A DNA stretch of 31,914 nucleotides. Source: DASVDK01 sp036381125 [NCBI: Thermodesulfobacteriota bacterium]. Its GTDB lineage: Bacteria; DASVDK01. A program made the translations under genes and the position numbers. The stretch lies in NCBI GenBank assembly GCA_036381125.1, contig DASVDK010000280.1, forward strand, positions 1 to 31,914, in the 5' to 3' direction. The stretch's first letter is position 1. Every line of letters begins with the position of its first letter. The notes below the pieces were generated by a model, which was not told where the DNA came from, did not search any database, and saw nothing but the letters and a program-made list of their open reading frames with translations. Positions 14,117 through 22,565 of this stretch are shown one piece after another.

Positions 14117-15505
14117 TCATGTTCGGCTCCGCTTCGCCGGAGCGATGTTCTGGTTGATGCGGAAGAGGTTGTCCGGGTCATAGGCCGCCTTCACGGCCGC
14201 GAGCCGCTCGTAGTTGACGCCGTAGTTTGCGGCCGCCCGGTGATCGTCGTCGCCGGACATGAAGTTGACGTAGCCACCGTCGCTGCCCGAGTGAGGATGA
14301 ATGGCTGCGTAGTAGTCCTTCACCCACCTGATGTTGACCTCGTTGTCCGCAGGGTCGGACCAGATTCCCGCAATCACCGAGGCGAAGTTCTTGTCTCGGT
14401 GTCCGAAGGCGGTCTCGTCGGCGCCGACGCGCCGAGCCGCACCGTTGATCGGATGGAGGTGCATGGACGAGCTCACGTGCGGCGTCTTCCGGCCATGCGT
14501 GACGTGAGCGGCGATCGCCTCGTCCGTGAGCCTGGTGAGGAAGTCTGCTTTCCAGTAGTGTTGCATGCCCTTCGGGACGAGTCCGTCGAAGGCGCTGTTG
14601 AGGGCCGGGAACGGCACGACCTTGACGTTCTCCGCTTTCACTTCGGCAACGTCGCGGAGGGGCCGGAGTATCGTGTCGGCCTCCTCGTGTGGGCCGTTCC
14701 AGCAGGTGACCAGTACACAGAACAGATCCCCGACGCGGTCCTCGGGGACGAACGGCACGGGCGGAGCTATCTGCCAGCCGAAGAAGCATCCGAGCTGCTC
14801 GGGCGCATCGGCGATGAACTCGCGGTAGCACTCCAGGACCGCGGCGGCGTCGTCGAACTCGTAGAACAACGGGCCGCCCACGATGTCGCCGACCTCGTGC
14901 AGCCGAAACTCGAAGCTGGTGACGACGCCGAAGTTCCCGCCGCCGCCGCGCAAGGCCCAGAACAGGTCTTCGTGCTGGTAATCGCTTGCCGTGACCTGCC
15001 GGCCATCGGCGAGTACGACGTCGGCCGACAGCAGGTTGTCGATGGACAGCCCGACGCCGCGCGTCAGGTAGCCGATGCCGCCACCCAGCGTCAGGCCGCC
15101 CACCCCGGTCGTCGAGATGATCCCGCCGGGCGCGGCCAGGCCGAACGGGTAGGTCGCATGGTCGACATCACCCCACGTTGCACCGCCCCCGACCCGGACG
15201 GCCTTCTTGACCGGGTCGACCCGCACGTTCCTCATCGGCGACAGGTCGATGACCAGACCATCGTCCACCGTGCCGAATCCGGGAACGCTGTGGCCGCCGC
15301 CGCGAATCGCCAGGGCGAATCCGCCGTCGCGGCCGGCCGCGACCGCGGCCATCACGTCGGCCGAATCCATGCACTGGATGACGGCGCGGGGCCTGCGGTC
15401 GTGCATGCCGTTGTAGACGGCGCGAGCGCCGTCGTAGTCGGGATCCGACGGGGTGATGACGCGACCCCGCACCGCCTCGGTCATGGCTTTGATCGTGTCG
15501 CGCAT
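14117..15505 (-). CDS. FAD-linked oxidoreductase, berberine-bridge-enzyme-like (VAO/PCMH family)
   Basis: 462-aa flavoprotein. The N-terminal PCMH-type FAD domain holds the histidine of IRGGGHSVPGFG (H72) that normally forms the 8-alpha covalent bond to FAD. The region where bicovalent members have a cysteine reads GGIISTTGVGG with no Cys, so attachment should be through the histidine alone. Other motifs are GLTLGGGIGYLTRGVGL, LFWALRGGGGNFGVVTSFEF and the C-terminal BBE motif YDPDNLFRINQNI. Such enzymes oxidise sugars, alcohols or polyketide and alkaloid intermediates with oxygen. There is no obvious signal peptide. It lies 84 nt upstream of the acyl-CoA-dehydrogenase-fold gene and 63 nt downstream of the regulator, all on one strand. 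Confidence 0.92.
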   Translation of the reverse strand: MRDTIKAMTEAVRGRVITPSDPDYDGARAVYNGMHDRRPRAVIQCMDSADVMAAVAAGRDGGFALAIRGGGHSVPGFGTVDDGLVIDLSPMRNVRVDPVKKAVRVGGGATWGDVDHATYPFGLAAPGGIISTTGVGGLTLGGGIGYLTRGVGLSIDNLLSADVVLADGRQVTASDYQHEDLFWALRGGGGNFGVVTSFEFRLHEVGDIVGGPLFYEFDDAAAVLECYREFIADAPEQLGCFFGWQIAPPVPFVPEDRVGDLFCVLVTCWNGPHEEADTILRPLRDVAEVKAENVKVVPFPALNSAFDGLVPKGMQHYWKADFLTRLTDEAIAAHVTHGRKTPHVSSSMHLHPINGAARRVGADETAFGHRDKNFASVIAGIWSDPADNEVNIRWVKDYYAAIHPHSGSDGGYVNFMSGDDDHRAAANYGVNYERLAAVKAAYDPDNLFRINQNIAPAKRSRT

Positions 15506-15568
15506 GGTGCGCTCCTCCGCCTGGTTTCCCCGAGGATACGCACCCTGGCGTTCCCGAAGCGTTCCCTC

Positions 15569-18500
15569 TCAACGGGACTCGTTCAGCAGGCGAGTTGCAG
15601 CTCGGAACGCCGGGAGATCATGACCCGACGGAATGGTCTCGACGAGACGCCCGAGTTGCTCGCGTACTGTCCGATCCGGAAATCGACTGGCCAGCGAATG
15701 GAGCGCCCGAAGCCCCAACCACTCCGCCCCCTGGGCGCCGGCGGTCTCGACGGCGCGACGTAGTGAAGCGGCGGCGGCTTCGGTTTCTCCGCCGCGATGA
15801 GCCAGCTCACCATCGACGCGCCACAGCTCGGCCTCGAGATAACGCTGGTTGTGGCCGTGCGACCACGAGAGCCCCTCGCGGGCGGCGGCTCGTCCCTGGT
15901 GGCACTCGCCGGCCATGGCACGAGCCCGGGCGAGAAGAAGGAGTGTGTAGGTGAGGTGGAGGGTCTCGTCATCGGTACGCGAGCGCTCCACTGACCGCAG
16001 GATCTTCTCGATGCCTCCAGGCGATCCCTCGCAGACGTCCAGCCATCCCCGAAGGGCCTCTGCAACGATCATGAGGTAGGGCATCGGAAGACGCTCCCAC
16101 AGACGCTCGGCGTGCCCGACGAGCTCGGCGAGGCGGGCGAGGTCTTCGGACTCGGCCGCGATGATCGCCGCGTACGTGACGACGTACCACAGCGTCATGA
16201 GATGATCGAGATCAACGGCCAACTCGAGAGCCGATCGAGCTGCCTCGCCGGCCCGGCCGGCATCTCCGCTCCAGAGCTCGACCCAGGCCAGCCGTACGAG
16301 GCATACCGCCTTCGGGTCCTGGGCGTACAACGCCAGGTGCTGGTCGCGATGGGACACGTCATAGGCGTCGATGGCGCCAGCCAGATAGTGCCGGGCCATG
16401 GCCAGATCGCCCCGCCAGAAGGCGCTCACGCCGAGGAGGTATCGGCCCTCCGTCCCGGCGATCGGGTCGTGGCTCTCGTGATCGAGGAGGGCCTGGCCGA
16501 GTTCACGGCAATCGTCGAAGCGGCAGCCCTGCAGCCGGGCGAGGCCGAGACCGCGGAGAATCGGTGGATCCACGGGTCGGTTGAGCTTGCGGCAGAGCGA
16601 AAGGGCTCGTTCGTAGAGATGGTGCGCACCCTTCGAGCCGTAGCCCTCGAGGGCCACGAGGGGTGATCCGAGGGCGATCCGGATGTCCAGCTCGAGCGCA
16701 TCGCGGTCGGCCGACGTTGGCACCTCCGCGAGCAGCGAGAGCGCTCTCCGAAACATGGTCACGGCTTCATCGAGGGCCGACACCGCCACCGCTCTGGCGC
16801 CTGCCACGCGGTAGGCGTCGATGGCCGGCTCGACCATACCGGCCTGGTCGTAGTGTGCGGCCAGTTGCGGGGCGGCCGCGTCGATGTCGTGGTGGAACTC
16901 GATCGCGATCGCCTCGGCGACGGCGCGGTGGAGTCGACGTCGACGAGCCGGACTCACCATCTCCAGGGCGACCGCCCGAAGCTTGTCGTGACTGAAGTCG
17001 TACGTGAGCCGCTGATCGCGAATGATCCGCCGCCGCCAGAGTTCGTCGACATGATCGACGAGCTCGTGCTCACCGAGCCCGGTGGCCGAGGCCATCAGAC
17101 CGACCGAGAAGGGCCGACCGATGACCGCCGCGACCTCGGCCAGTCGCCGGGCGCCCTCGGGTAGTCGGCTCAATCGGGCGTGCAACACCGCCCGCATCGT
17201 CGGCGTGAGCACGGCCTGACTGCGATCAGAGGAGATCCCGGCTCGAAGCACTTCGATGACGAAGAGCGGGTTGCCTCTGGTCTCGCCCCAGAGTCGTGCC
17301 GCCGGTTCCGGATCAATCGTGTCGGTCGAGCGTATCCGAGCGGCGAGCATCGCCGTGGTGGCTTCGTCGAGCGGGTCGAGGGGGACGATGCTCACTGCCC
17401 GGTCGTGGCCGAGAGCATCGATGAGCTTGCCAAGGGGGTGCTGTTCCGGGAGCTCCTCCGAGCGGACAGTACAGACGAAGAGGACCGGCGCCGTCCGTTC
17501 GGAACGGACAACGAAACCGATCAACTCGATGGTCTCGGCGTCGCACCACTGCAGGTCGTCGATGATCAGCAAACGCGGACGGTCGGCGACGACGATGGCC
17601 CGGCTCACGGCGTCGAACAACCGCTGGCGCTGAGCCAGGTCGCCAGTCCGGCTCCGTCCAGACGGCGGGGACGCGTCGAGGAGTTCGGGCAGGAGGCGGG
17701 CGAGCTCGGTCCTCCAGGCCGTGTCGAGCGTGTCGATGTGGCTCCGGAGCGCCTTCGATCGGAGGAGGTCGACCACGGGACCCCAGGGCAGTCTGCCCGC
17801 AGCCTCGTACGCACGAGCCGAAGCCACCACGTGCCCCTCTGCTCGAACCCGGCGGCCGAGCTCGTGTGCGAGACGGGTCTTTCCGATCCCAGGCTCGCCG
17901 GTGACCAGCACGAGATGTGCCCCACGCTTCCGCACCGTGTTCCATGCCTCGGCAAGCTGGTTCAACTCGAGGCCGCGGCCCACGAACGGCGATTCGGCGA
18001 GGGGCGCCGGGTCCTCGCCCTGCACGTCGCCCTGTACGTCGTCGTGGCCGAGTGAGCCGGCCCGTAGCCGCTCGTACACGGCCACGATGGCCTCGCCGGG
18101 TGCCGCCGCAAGCTCGCGCTCGAGCACCTCGGCGAACCGGTGGTACGCGCGTAGCGCCGCGGCTCTGTTGCCGAGCGCGAGATGTGCTTCCATCTGAACG
18201 CGAACGGCCGCCTCGTCGGCAGGCTCGAGGTCGATGGTGCGTTGGGCGTACCTGATCGCGGCTTCGTGGTCGCCTCGGCCCGCAGCCTCCCGTGCCAGCC
18301 GCGTGAACGCCCCGTACGCCTCGGCTCGAAGCTTCGTTCGCGCGTCCAGGACCCAGGCGTCATAACAGGCTGGAAGGAAATCGCCCGAGTAGAGGCGCGC
18401 GGCGCGGTCGACATCACCGGCCGCCAGGGCATCTCGGAACCTCAGCACGTCGACGTCGGCTGGCCCGGTCGGAATCCACCGCACGATGTCGTCGTCGATC

Positions 18501-18787
18501 TCGACGAACTCACCGGCGTCGGGAAGGGCATGACGGAAGTCGTGGAGCAGCTTTCTGAGATTGGTCCGCGCCTGATGCTCGTCGGAGTCTGGCCAGAGCT
18601 CGAACGCGAGTCGCGAGCGGTGCTGCAGGTCTCTGCGCAACGCGATCAACGCCAGAAACCGATGCAAGCGAAGAGCGTCGAAGGCGCGAAGACGCCGGCC
18701 GTCCAGGATGATCTCGACTCCACCGAGAAGTCGGACCTCCAACCGGGCTGGAGGTTCGCCGCCGCTCCCGCTCGCGTCACTCGGCAT
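15569..18787 (-). CDS. AfsR/SARP-type regulator: winged helix, BTAD, AAA ATPase and TPR domains
   Basis: A 1072-aa regulator from ATG 18787. Residues about 15-105 form an OmpR-like winged-helix DNA-binding domain (RLEVRLLGGVEIILDG, LRLHRFLALIALRRDL, RTNLRKLLHDFRHAL). The bacterial transcriptional activation domain spans about 110-245. An AAA/STAND ATPase follows with Walker A GEPGIGKT (297-304) and Walker B RLLIIDDLQWCD (about 405-416). The rest, from about 640, is helical TPR-like repeats. This order is that of AfsR-like STAND activators, usually linked to secondary metabolism and far commoner in actinobacteria. A GTG at 18925 would add 46 Arg/Pro-rich residues and is less likely. It precedes two flavoenzyme genes on the same strand and presumably controls them. 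No LuxR helix-turn-helix is present at the C-terminus. Confidence 0.9.
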   Translation of the reverse strand: MPSDASGSGGEPPARLEVRLLGGVEIILDGRRLRAFDALRLHRFLALIALRRDLQHRSRLAFELWPDSDEHQARTNLRKLLHDFRHALPDAGEFVEIDDDIVRWIPTGPADVDVLRFRDALAAGDVDRAARLYSGDFLPACYDAWVLDARTKLRAEAYGAFTRLAREAAGRGDHEAAIRYAQRTIDLEPADEAAVRVQMEAHLALGNRAAALRAYHRFAEVLERELAAAPGEAIVAVYERLRAGSLGHDDVQGDVQGEDPAPLAESPFVGRGLELNQLAEAWNTVRKRGAHLVLVTGEPGIGKTRLAHELGRRVRAEGHVVASARAYEAAGRLPWGPVVDLLRSKALRSHIDTLDTAWRTELARLLPELLDASPPSGRSRTGDLAQRQRLFDAVSRAIVVADRPRLLIIDDLQWCDAETIELIGFVVRSERTAPVLFVCTVRSEELPEQHPLGKLIDALGHDRAVSIVPLDPLDEATTAMLAARIRSTDTIDPEPAARLWGETRGNPLFVIEVLRAGISSDRSQAVLTPTMRAVLHARLSRLPEGARRLAEVAAVIGRPFSVGLMASATGLGEHELVDHVDELWRRRIIRDQRLTYDFSHDKLRAVALEMVSPARRRRLHRAVAEAIAIEFHHDIDAAAPQLAAHYDQAGMVEPAIDAYRVAGARAVAVSALDEAVTMFRRALSLLAEVPTSADRDALELDIRIALGSPLVALEGYGSKGAHHLYERALSLCRKLNRPVDPPILRGLGLARLQGCRFDDCRELGQALLDHESHDPIAGTEGRYLLGVSAFWRGDLAMARHYLAGAIDAYDVSHRDQHLALYAQDPKAVCLVRLAWVELWSGDAGRAGEAARSALELAVDLDHLMTLWYVVTYAAIIAAESEDLARLAELVGHAERLWERLPMPYLMIVAEALRGWLDVCEGSPGGIEKILRSVERSRTDDETLHLTYTLLLLARARAMAGECHQGRAAAREGLSWSHGHNQRYLEAELWRVDGELAHRGGETEAAAASLRRAVETAGAQGAEWLGLRALHSLASRFPDRTVREQLGRLVETIPSGHDLPAFRAATRLLNESR

Positions 18788-19326
18788 ATGGCCGCTCTGG
18801 TTCTCGTTCAGGACTCGATCATGGTCGGCGCCCGGCCGGCCCGGCCGAGGCCGATTCGGCGCGGATGGTGTCCGTCGTCTCGGGCGTTGGGCGTCCCGTA
18901 GCTCCCGGTGCCCGATCGTCTCCACTGGTCAGCGTACCTCGCCCGGTGCTGGCCGGGCCCTGAAGGAGACCTCCTCGCAGCTCGCCGCCAGAGGCTCCGC
19001 GTTATCGATCATTCGACGGAGCGAGCCCACGAGCGTCGGCGGCGCGGAGCCTGCGCGGTCGGACACACTGCGGGCACGGGACTCGCGACACGGACGGGCA
19101 CGCGGAAGACGATGACCCGACTGCGCAGGAACGAGGGAACGGCGGTCGGGCCGCCGTGATAACGAGGGATTGCTCTGTCCGGGCGCACCCGAGATACGTT
19201 CCTGGAGCCTCGTTGCAGGCGGCAGACTTCCGGGTCGACCCGGGGTATCATCGCGGTTGCGGTCGGGCAGGAGATGCCGAGCCGTTGCTCGCCTCGCACT
19301 CGGCCAGGACGGTGAAGAAGATCAAG
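18788..19326. other. Divergent intergenic region between the AfsR-type regulator and the histidine kinase
   Basis: About 540 nt without a convincing gene; the open frames here are short and Arg-rich. It should hold the promoters for both directions. On the plus strand TATCAT (19246-19251) is a good -10 box about 75 nt before the kinase start, directly preceded by a perfect 14-nt palindrome (19230-19243). A clear -35 box is not visible. Confidence 0.5.
19230..19251 (+). promoter_or_regulatory. Palindrome plus -10-like box upstream of the histidine kinase
   Basis: CCGGGTCGACCCGG (19230-19243) is a perfect palindrome placed just before TATCAT (19246-19251). A dimeric regulator bound there would cover the spacer of the promoter. 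No good -35 is seen, consistent with an activated or regulated promoter, but this is only a candidate. Confidence 0.35.
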
Positions 19327-21063
19327 ATGGCGAAGAAGACGGATCACGGCCTCACACCGCCCGCGTCCGTGCAGACCGAGGCCCAGACTCCCGGCGCAGC
19401 CGCGCAACGTCCCGTGGACGACCGACCGCCGGCGGCCGGCTTCCGGCAGTCGCCCGCTCGAACCTCGGTGGAGGTGCGCCCCGACGAGGGCTGGTTCCGG
19501 CTCCTCGTCGAGCGGATACGGGACTACGCCATCTTCCTGCTCGACCCCGAGGGGCGGGTCGCCACCTGGAACGCCGGGGCCGAGCGGATCAAGGGCTATC
19601 GGGCCGACGAGATCATCGGTCGCCACTTCTCGTGCCTCTACCTGCCCGACGACGTCGAGGCCGGCAAGCCGGGGGCCATGCTGGAGGCGGCAGCCCGCGA
19701 CGGGCGGGTGGAGGACGAGGGCTGGCGGCTGCGCAAGGACGGGTCCGTCTTCTGGGCCAGCGTGGTCATCACGCCGCTGCGCGATCAGGACGGCCGGCTC
19801 CTCGGCTTCGGCAAGGTCACCCGCGACCTGACCGAGCGCCGGAGGAAGGAGGCCGAGGTCCGGGCCGCCAACGTCGAGCTCGCCCGGCGGGCCGACGATC
19901 TGACGGCGGCCAATCGGCAGCTCGAGACCTTGAGCCTGCTCGTCTCGAGCGTCGTCGACTACGCGATCTTCGTCCTCGACCCGGCCGGTCGAGTCGTCAC
20001 CTGGAACATCGGGGCCGAGCGGATCAAGGGCTACCGGGCCGACGAGATCATCGGCCGGCACTTCTCCCGCTTCTACCCGCCGGAGGACGTCGAGGCGGGC
20101 AAGCCGGCGATGGAGCTGCGCGAGGCGTCCGCGCACGGCAGCTTCGAGGACGAGGGGTGGCGCGTCCGCAAGGACGGCAGCCGCTTCTGGGCCAACGTCG
20201 TGATCACCGCCCTGCGCGACGCCGAGGGGCGCCCCGTCGGGTTCGCCAAGGTCACCCGTGACCTCACGGAGCGCAAGCAGGCCGAGGAGCATCGCATCCA
20301 GCTCGCCATCGAGCGGAAGGCCCGCTCGGAAGCCGAGGCGGCCGTGCAGATGCGCGACGAGTTCCTCTCGATCGCCTCGCACGAGCTGAAGACGCCGCTG
20401 ACCCCCCTGCTGCTCCAGATGCAGATCCTCCTGCGGGGCCTGCGGGCGGAGGGGCTCGCGAGCTACTCACCCGAGCGGCTCGTCTCGATCATCGAGAGCG
20501 CCGAACGGCAGGCCCGCCGGTTCGCCGCGCTCGTCGAGCAGCTCCTCGAGGTCTCCCGCATCGCGGCCGGGCGGCTGGAGCTCGAGCCGGAGGAGGTGGA
20601 CCTCGCCGAGGTCGCGCGAAGCGTCGCCCTCCGCTTCGACGCCGAGATCGCCCGCTCAGGCTCGCCGTTCACGCTCGCGCTCGACGGCCCGGTGATCGGT
20701 CGCTGGGACCGCCTACGGCTCGAGCAGGTGATCGTCAACCTCCTCTCGAACGCGATCAAGTACGGCGCCGGCCAGCCGATCGAGCTGCGCGTCGACCGGC
20801 AGGACGAGACGGCGCGGCTCGTCGTGCGGGACCGGGGAATCGGGATCGACCCCGCGGACCAGGAGCGGATCTTCAGGCGCTTCGAGCGGGCCGCTCCCTC
20901 CCGGGCCTACGCGGGGCTCGGGATGGGCCTCTACGTCGTCCGGCAGATCGTCGAGGCCCACGGGGGATCGGTGCGCGTCGCGAGCGCGCCCGGCGCCGGC
21001 ACGGCCTTCACGGTGGAGCTACCCCGAGACGGAGCCGAGCCGGCGGCGGCCGTCGCATCCTGA
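19327..21063 (+). CDS. Cytosolic sensor histidine kinase with two near-duplicate PAS domains
   Basis: 578-aa kinase with no membrane helix. PAS1 spans about 57-172 and PAS2 about 204-317. The two are about three-quarters identical by eye, sharing WN.GAERIKGYRADEIIGRHFS and KVTRDLTER, which points to a recent tandem duplication. A short coiled coil precedes HisKA (phospho-acceptor H352 in SIASHELKTPLTP). The HATPase domain follows, with the N box around IVNLLSNAIKYGAG, the D/G1 box VRDRGIGIDP and the G2 box GLGMGLYVVRQIVEAHGG. The start is ATG 19327, chosen as the best candidate; the frame is open upstream to 19156 but that part does not look coding. The response regulator follows after 9 nt, so they form a pair. 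The signal is unknown; no haem or flavin residues were identified. Confidence 0.93.
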   Translation: MAKKTDHGLTPPASVQTEAQTPGAAAQRPVDDRPPAAGFRQSPARTSVEVRPDEGWFRLLVERIRDYAIFLLDPEGRVATWNAGAERIKGYRADEIIGRHFSCLYLPDDVEAGKPGAMLEAAARDGRVEDEGWRLRKDGSVFWASVVITPLRDQDGRLLGFGKVTRDLTERRRKEAEVRAANVELARRADDLTAANRQLETLSLLVSSVVDYAIFVLDPAGRVVTWNIGAERIKGYRADEIIGRHFSRFYPPEDVEAGKPAMELREASAHGSFEDEGWRVRKDGSRFWANVVITALRDAEGRPVGFAKVTRDLTERKQAEEHRIQLAIERKARSEAEAAVQMRDEFLSIASHELKTPLTPLLLQMQILLRGLRAEGLASYSPERLVSIIESAERQARRFAALVEQLLEVSRIAAGRLELEPEEVDLAEVARSVALRFDAEIARSGSPFTLALDGPVIGRWDRLRLEQVIVNLLSNAIKYGAGQPIELRVDRQDETARLVVRDRGIGIDPADQERIFRRFERAAPSRAYAGLGMGLYVVRQIVEAHGGSVRVASAPGAGTAFTVELPRDGAEPAAAVAS

Positions 21064-21072
21064 GGAAACAAC

Positions 21073-21447
21073 ATGGCATCGGCCCACCACGCCGGCCGGA
21101 GCGTTCTCGTCGTCGAGGACGATCCCGACATCCAGCAGACGCTGGCCTTCGCGCTCCAGATGGCCGGCTACACGGTCACCCTGGCCGGCGACGGCGCCGA
21201 GGCGATGCGCCACATGCGCTCGGCCCTCCCCTGCCTGGTCCTCCTCGACCTCGTGATGCCGGTGATGGACGGCTGGCAGTTCCGGGCCGCGCAGCAACAG
21301 GACCCGACCCTGGCCGCCGTTCCCGTCGTCGTCCTCTCGGCCGACGGCCGGGTCCGCCAGAAGGCCACCACGCTCGGCGTCGCCGGCTACCTCGAGAAGC
21401 CGATCGACCTCGACGCGCTCCTCGCCGCCGTCCGGCGCCACTGCTAG
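21073..21447 (+). CDS. Single-domain response regulator (receiver only)
   Basis: 124-aa CheY-like receiver. The acidic pair is in VLVVEDDPDIQ, the phospho-acceptor Asp in VLLDLVMPVMDGWQF (about residue 57), the Ser of the conserved Ser/Thr position in VVVLSADG, and the Lys in YLEKPIDLD. No output domain follows, so it acts through another protein or in a phosphorelay. A GAGGA ribosome site overlaps the stop of the kinase gene, suggesting coupled translation. Confidence 0.94.
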   Translation: MASAHHAGRSVLVVEDDPDIQQTLAFALQMAGYTVTLAGDGAEAMRHMRSALPCLVLLDLVMPVMDGWQFRAAQQQDPTLAAVPVVVLSADGRVRQKATTLGVAGYLEKPIDLDALLAAVRRHC

Positions 21448-21469
21448 CGACCGCGATCGGGCCCGCCTG

Positions 21470-21706
21470 GTGCAGGGCTCTGCCGGGCCTGCGAGGCGCG
21501 CCCGGCACGGGCCGCCCGCGGCCAACGGACCCATCGCTCCGATCCCCTACCCGGACGATCACGTCCTCGCGGTGCCGGCCCCCACGGACGAGCGCACGGC
21601 GCCGGCGGCGGACGTCCTCCGCGCCCACGGCGGCCGCTTCGTCGACTTCTTCATCTCCCTGATGTTCTCGTTGCACGTCGGCATGCCGTTCCTCCTGCGC
21701 GGGTGA
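21470..21706 (+). pseudogene. Short remnant resembling a small alpha/beta stress-type protein
   Basis: A 78-aa frame whose middle, DHVLAVPAPTDERTAPAADV and LRAHGGRFVDFF, has the look of a small conserved domain known from general-stress-like proteins. The first 25 residues are low-complexity, and the sequence after FVDFF (ISLMFSLHVGMPFLLRG) does not continue the domain, so the gene appears cut and joined to unrelated sequence. It lies 22 nt after the response regulator. The assignment is weak and made from memory of similar sequences. Confidence 0.35.
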
Positions 21707-22565
21707 CGCCTGCGCTTCTGCACGAGCGGCCGCGGCCGCCTGATGTGCTGCGTGGTCGTCGTCGATCACGGTGCCGAGGCGCCCGCGTCGCGCTCGCCCT
21801 GGAGGCCCCGGCACGCGAAGCAGGCGGTGCCCGGCTCGCCCGGTCCGCCGCCGACCGCGATGAGCTGGCCTCTCGACAGCCACCCGCCGAGCCCGCCTCC
21901 ACCCGTTGGCGGCACGAGGTCGAGCGTCGCTCTGCGCGGACGCCGGCTCGGCACCTGCCGACCCTTCGGGCGGCGGCCGGGGAGCCGTCGTCCGATCGCT
22001 GCGTCGCGCCGGCGGTCGGAATCATCGGGGATCGGGCTCACATCCTCTCGTGCACGGCGCTCGTCCCTGATCTCGGCAGCCTTCCGACCGTCGTGCTGGC
22101 GCTCGACGCGCTCGCCATGGCGGTTCCCGGCATCGCCGAGGCGCTGGCCACGGCCGCCATGCCGGGGGTCGACGTGAGGGCCATGGTGCGCGCGCCCCTC
22201 GGGGAACCGGCTGCCCGACCGGGGGGCGGACTTCGAGTCGGTTCGGGGACTCGGTGGCCAGGCCCTTCGCCCCGTGCTGTGAGGCGCGAGCGCAGGGGAC
22301 TGTCCCGGCCCGGATGCGAGGGCAGCCGACGTTACCGGGACACGGCAGGAGTCGTGCGTGGCCTGGTCGCCCTGCCGCAGCCGAGGCAGGAGAACTCGAG
22401 GCACCTGGCGACGGCGGCGGATCGCTGCGCGTCAATCAAGCCGTGCCGCCGAAGACGCTCGGGACCGTGCGGGGCGCGCCAGGGGGCTGCCCTCCTCCTC
22501 GACCCCCTGGCCGGGTTCGTCGCCCGCAGTCGCACCGGTCGATGGCGCACGAGGGAGACCGAGCC
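21707..22565. other. Non-coding or decayed region between response regulator and DUF5996 gene
   Basis: About 860 nt with no complete gene. One stretch on the plus strand (about 22003-22213) has strongly GC-ended codons and a plausible hydrophobic helical peptide (VGIIGDRAHILSCTALVPDL, then VVLALDALAMAVPGIAEALA). It has no credible start, and downstream of it the frame becomes Arg/Pro-rich. This looks like a fragment of a gene I do not recognise. Long frames elsewhere in the region are biased toward Arg, Pro and Gly, as expected of chance frames in GC-rich DNA. Confidence 0.45.

Noticed and set aside
13376-15763. 795-codon plus-strand frame opposite the flavoenzyme genes
   Set aside because: It is antisense to two proteins with clear family motifs; no motif of its own.
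12572-19100. Direct repeat of the tRNA-Thr 3' end (attL/attR) bordering the lower-GC segment
   Set aside because: I looked for the TTCAAATCCCACGCTCGGCT end elsewhere in the window and did not find it. No integrase is visible, so precise tRNA-site integration is not supported.
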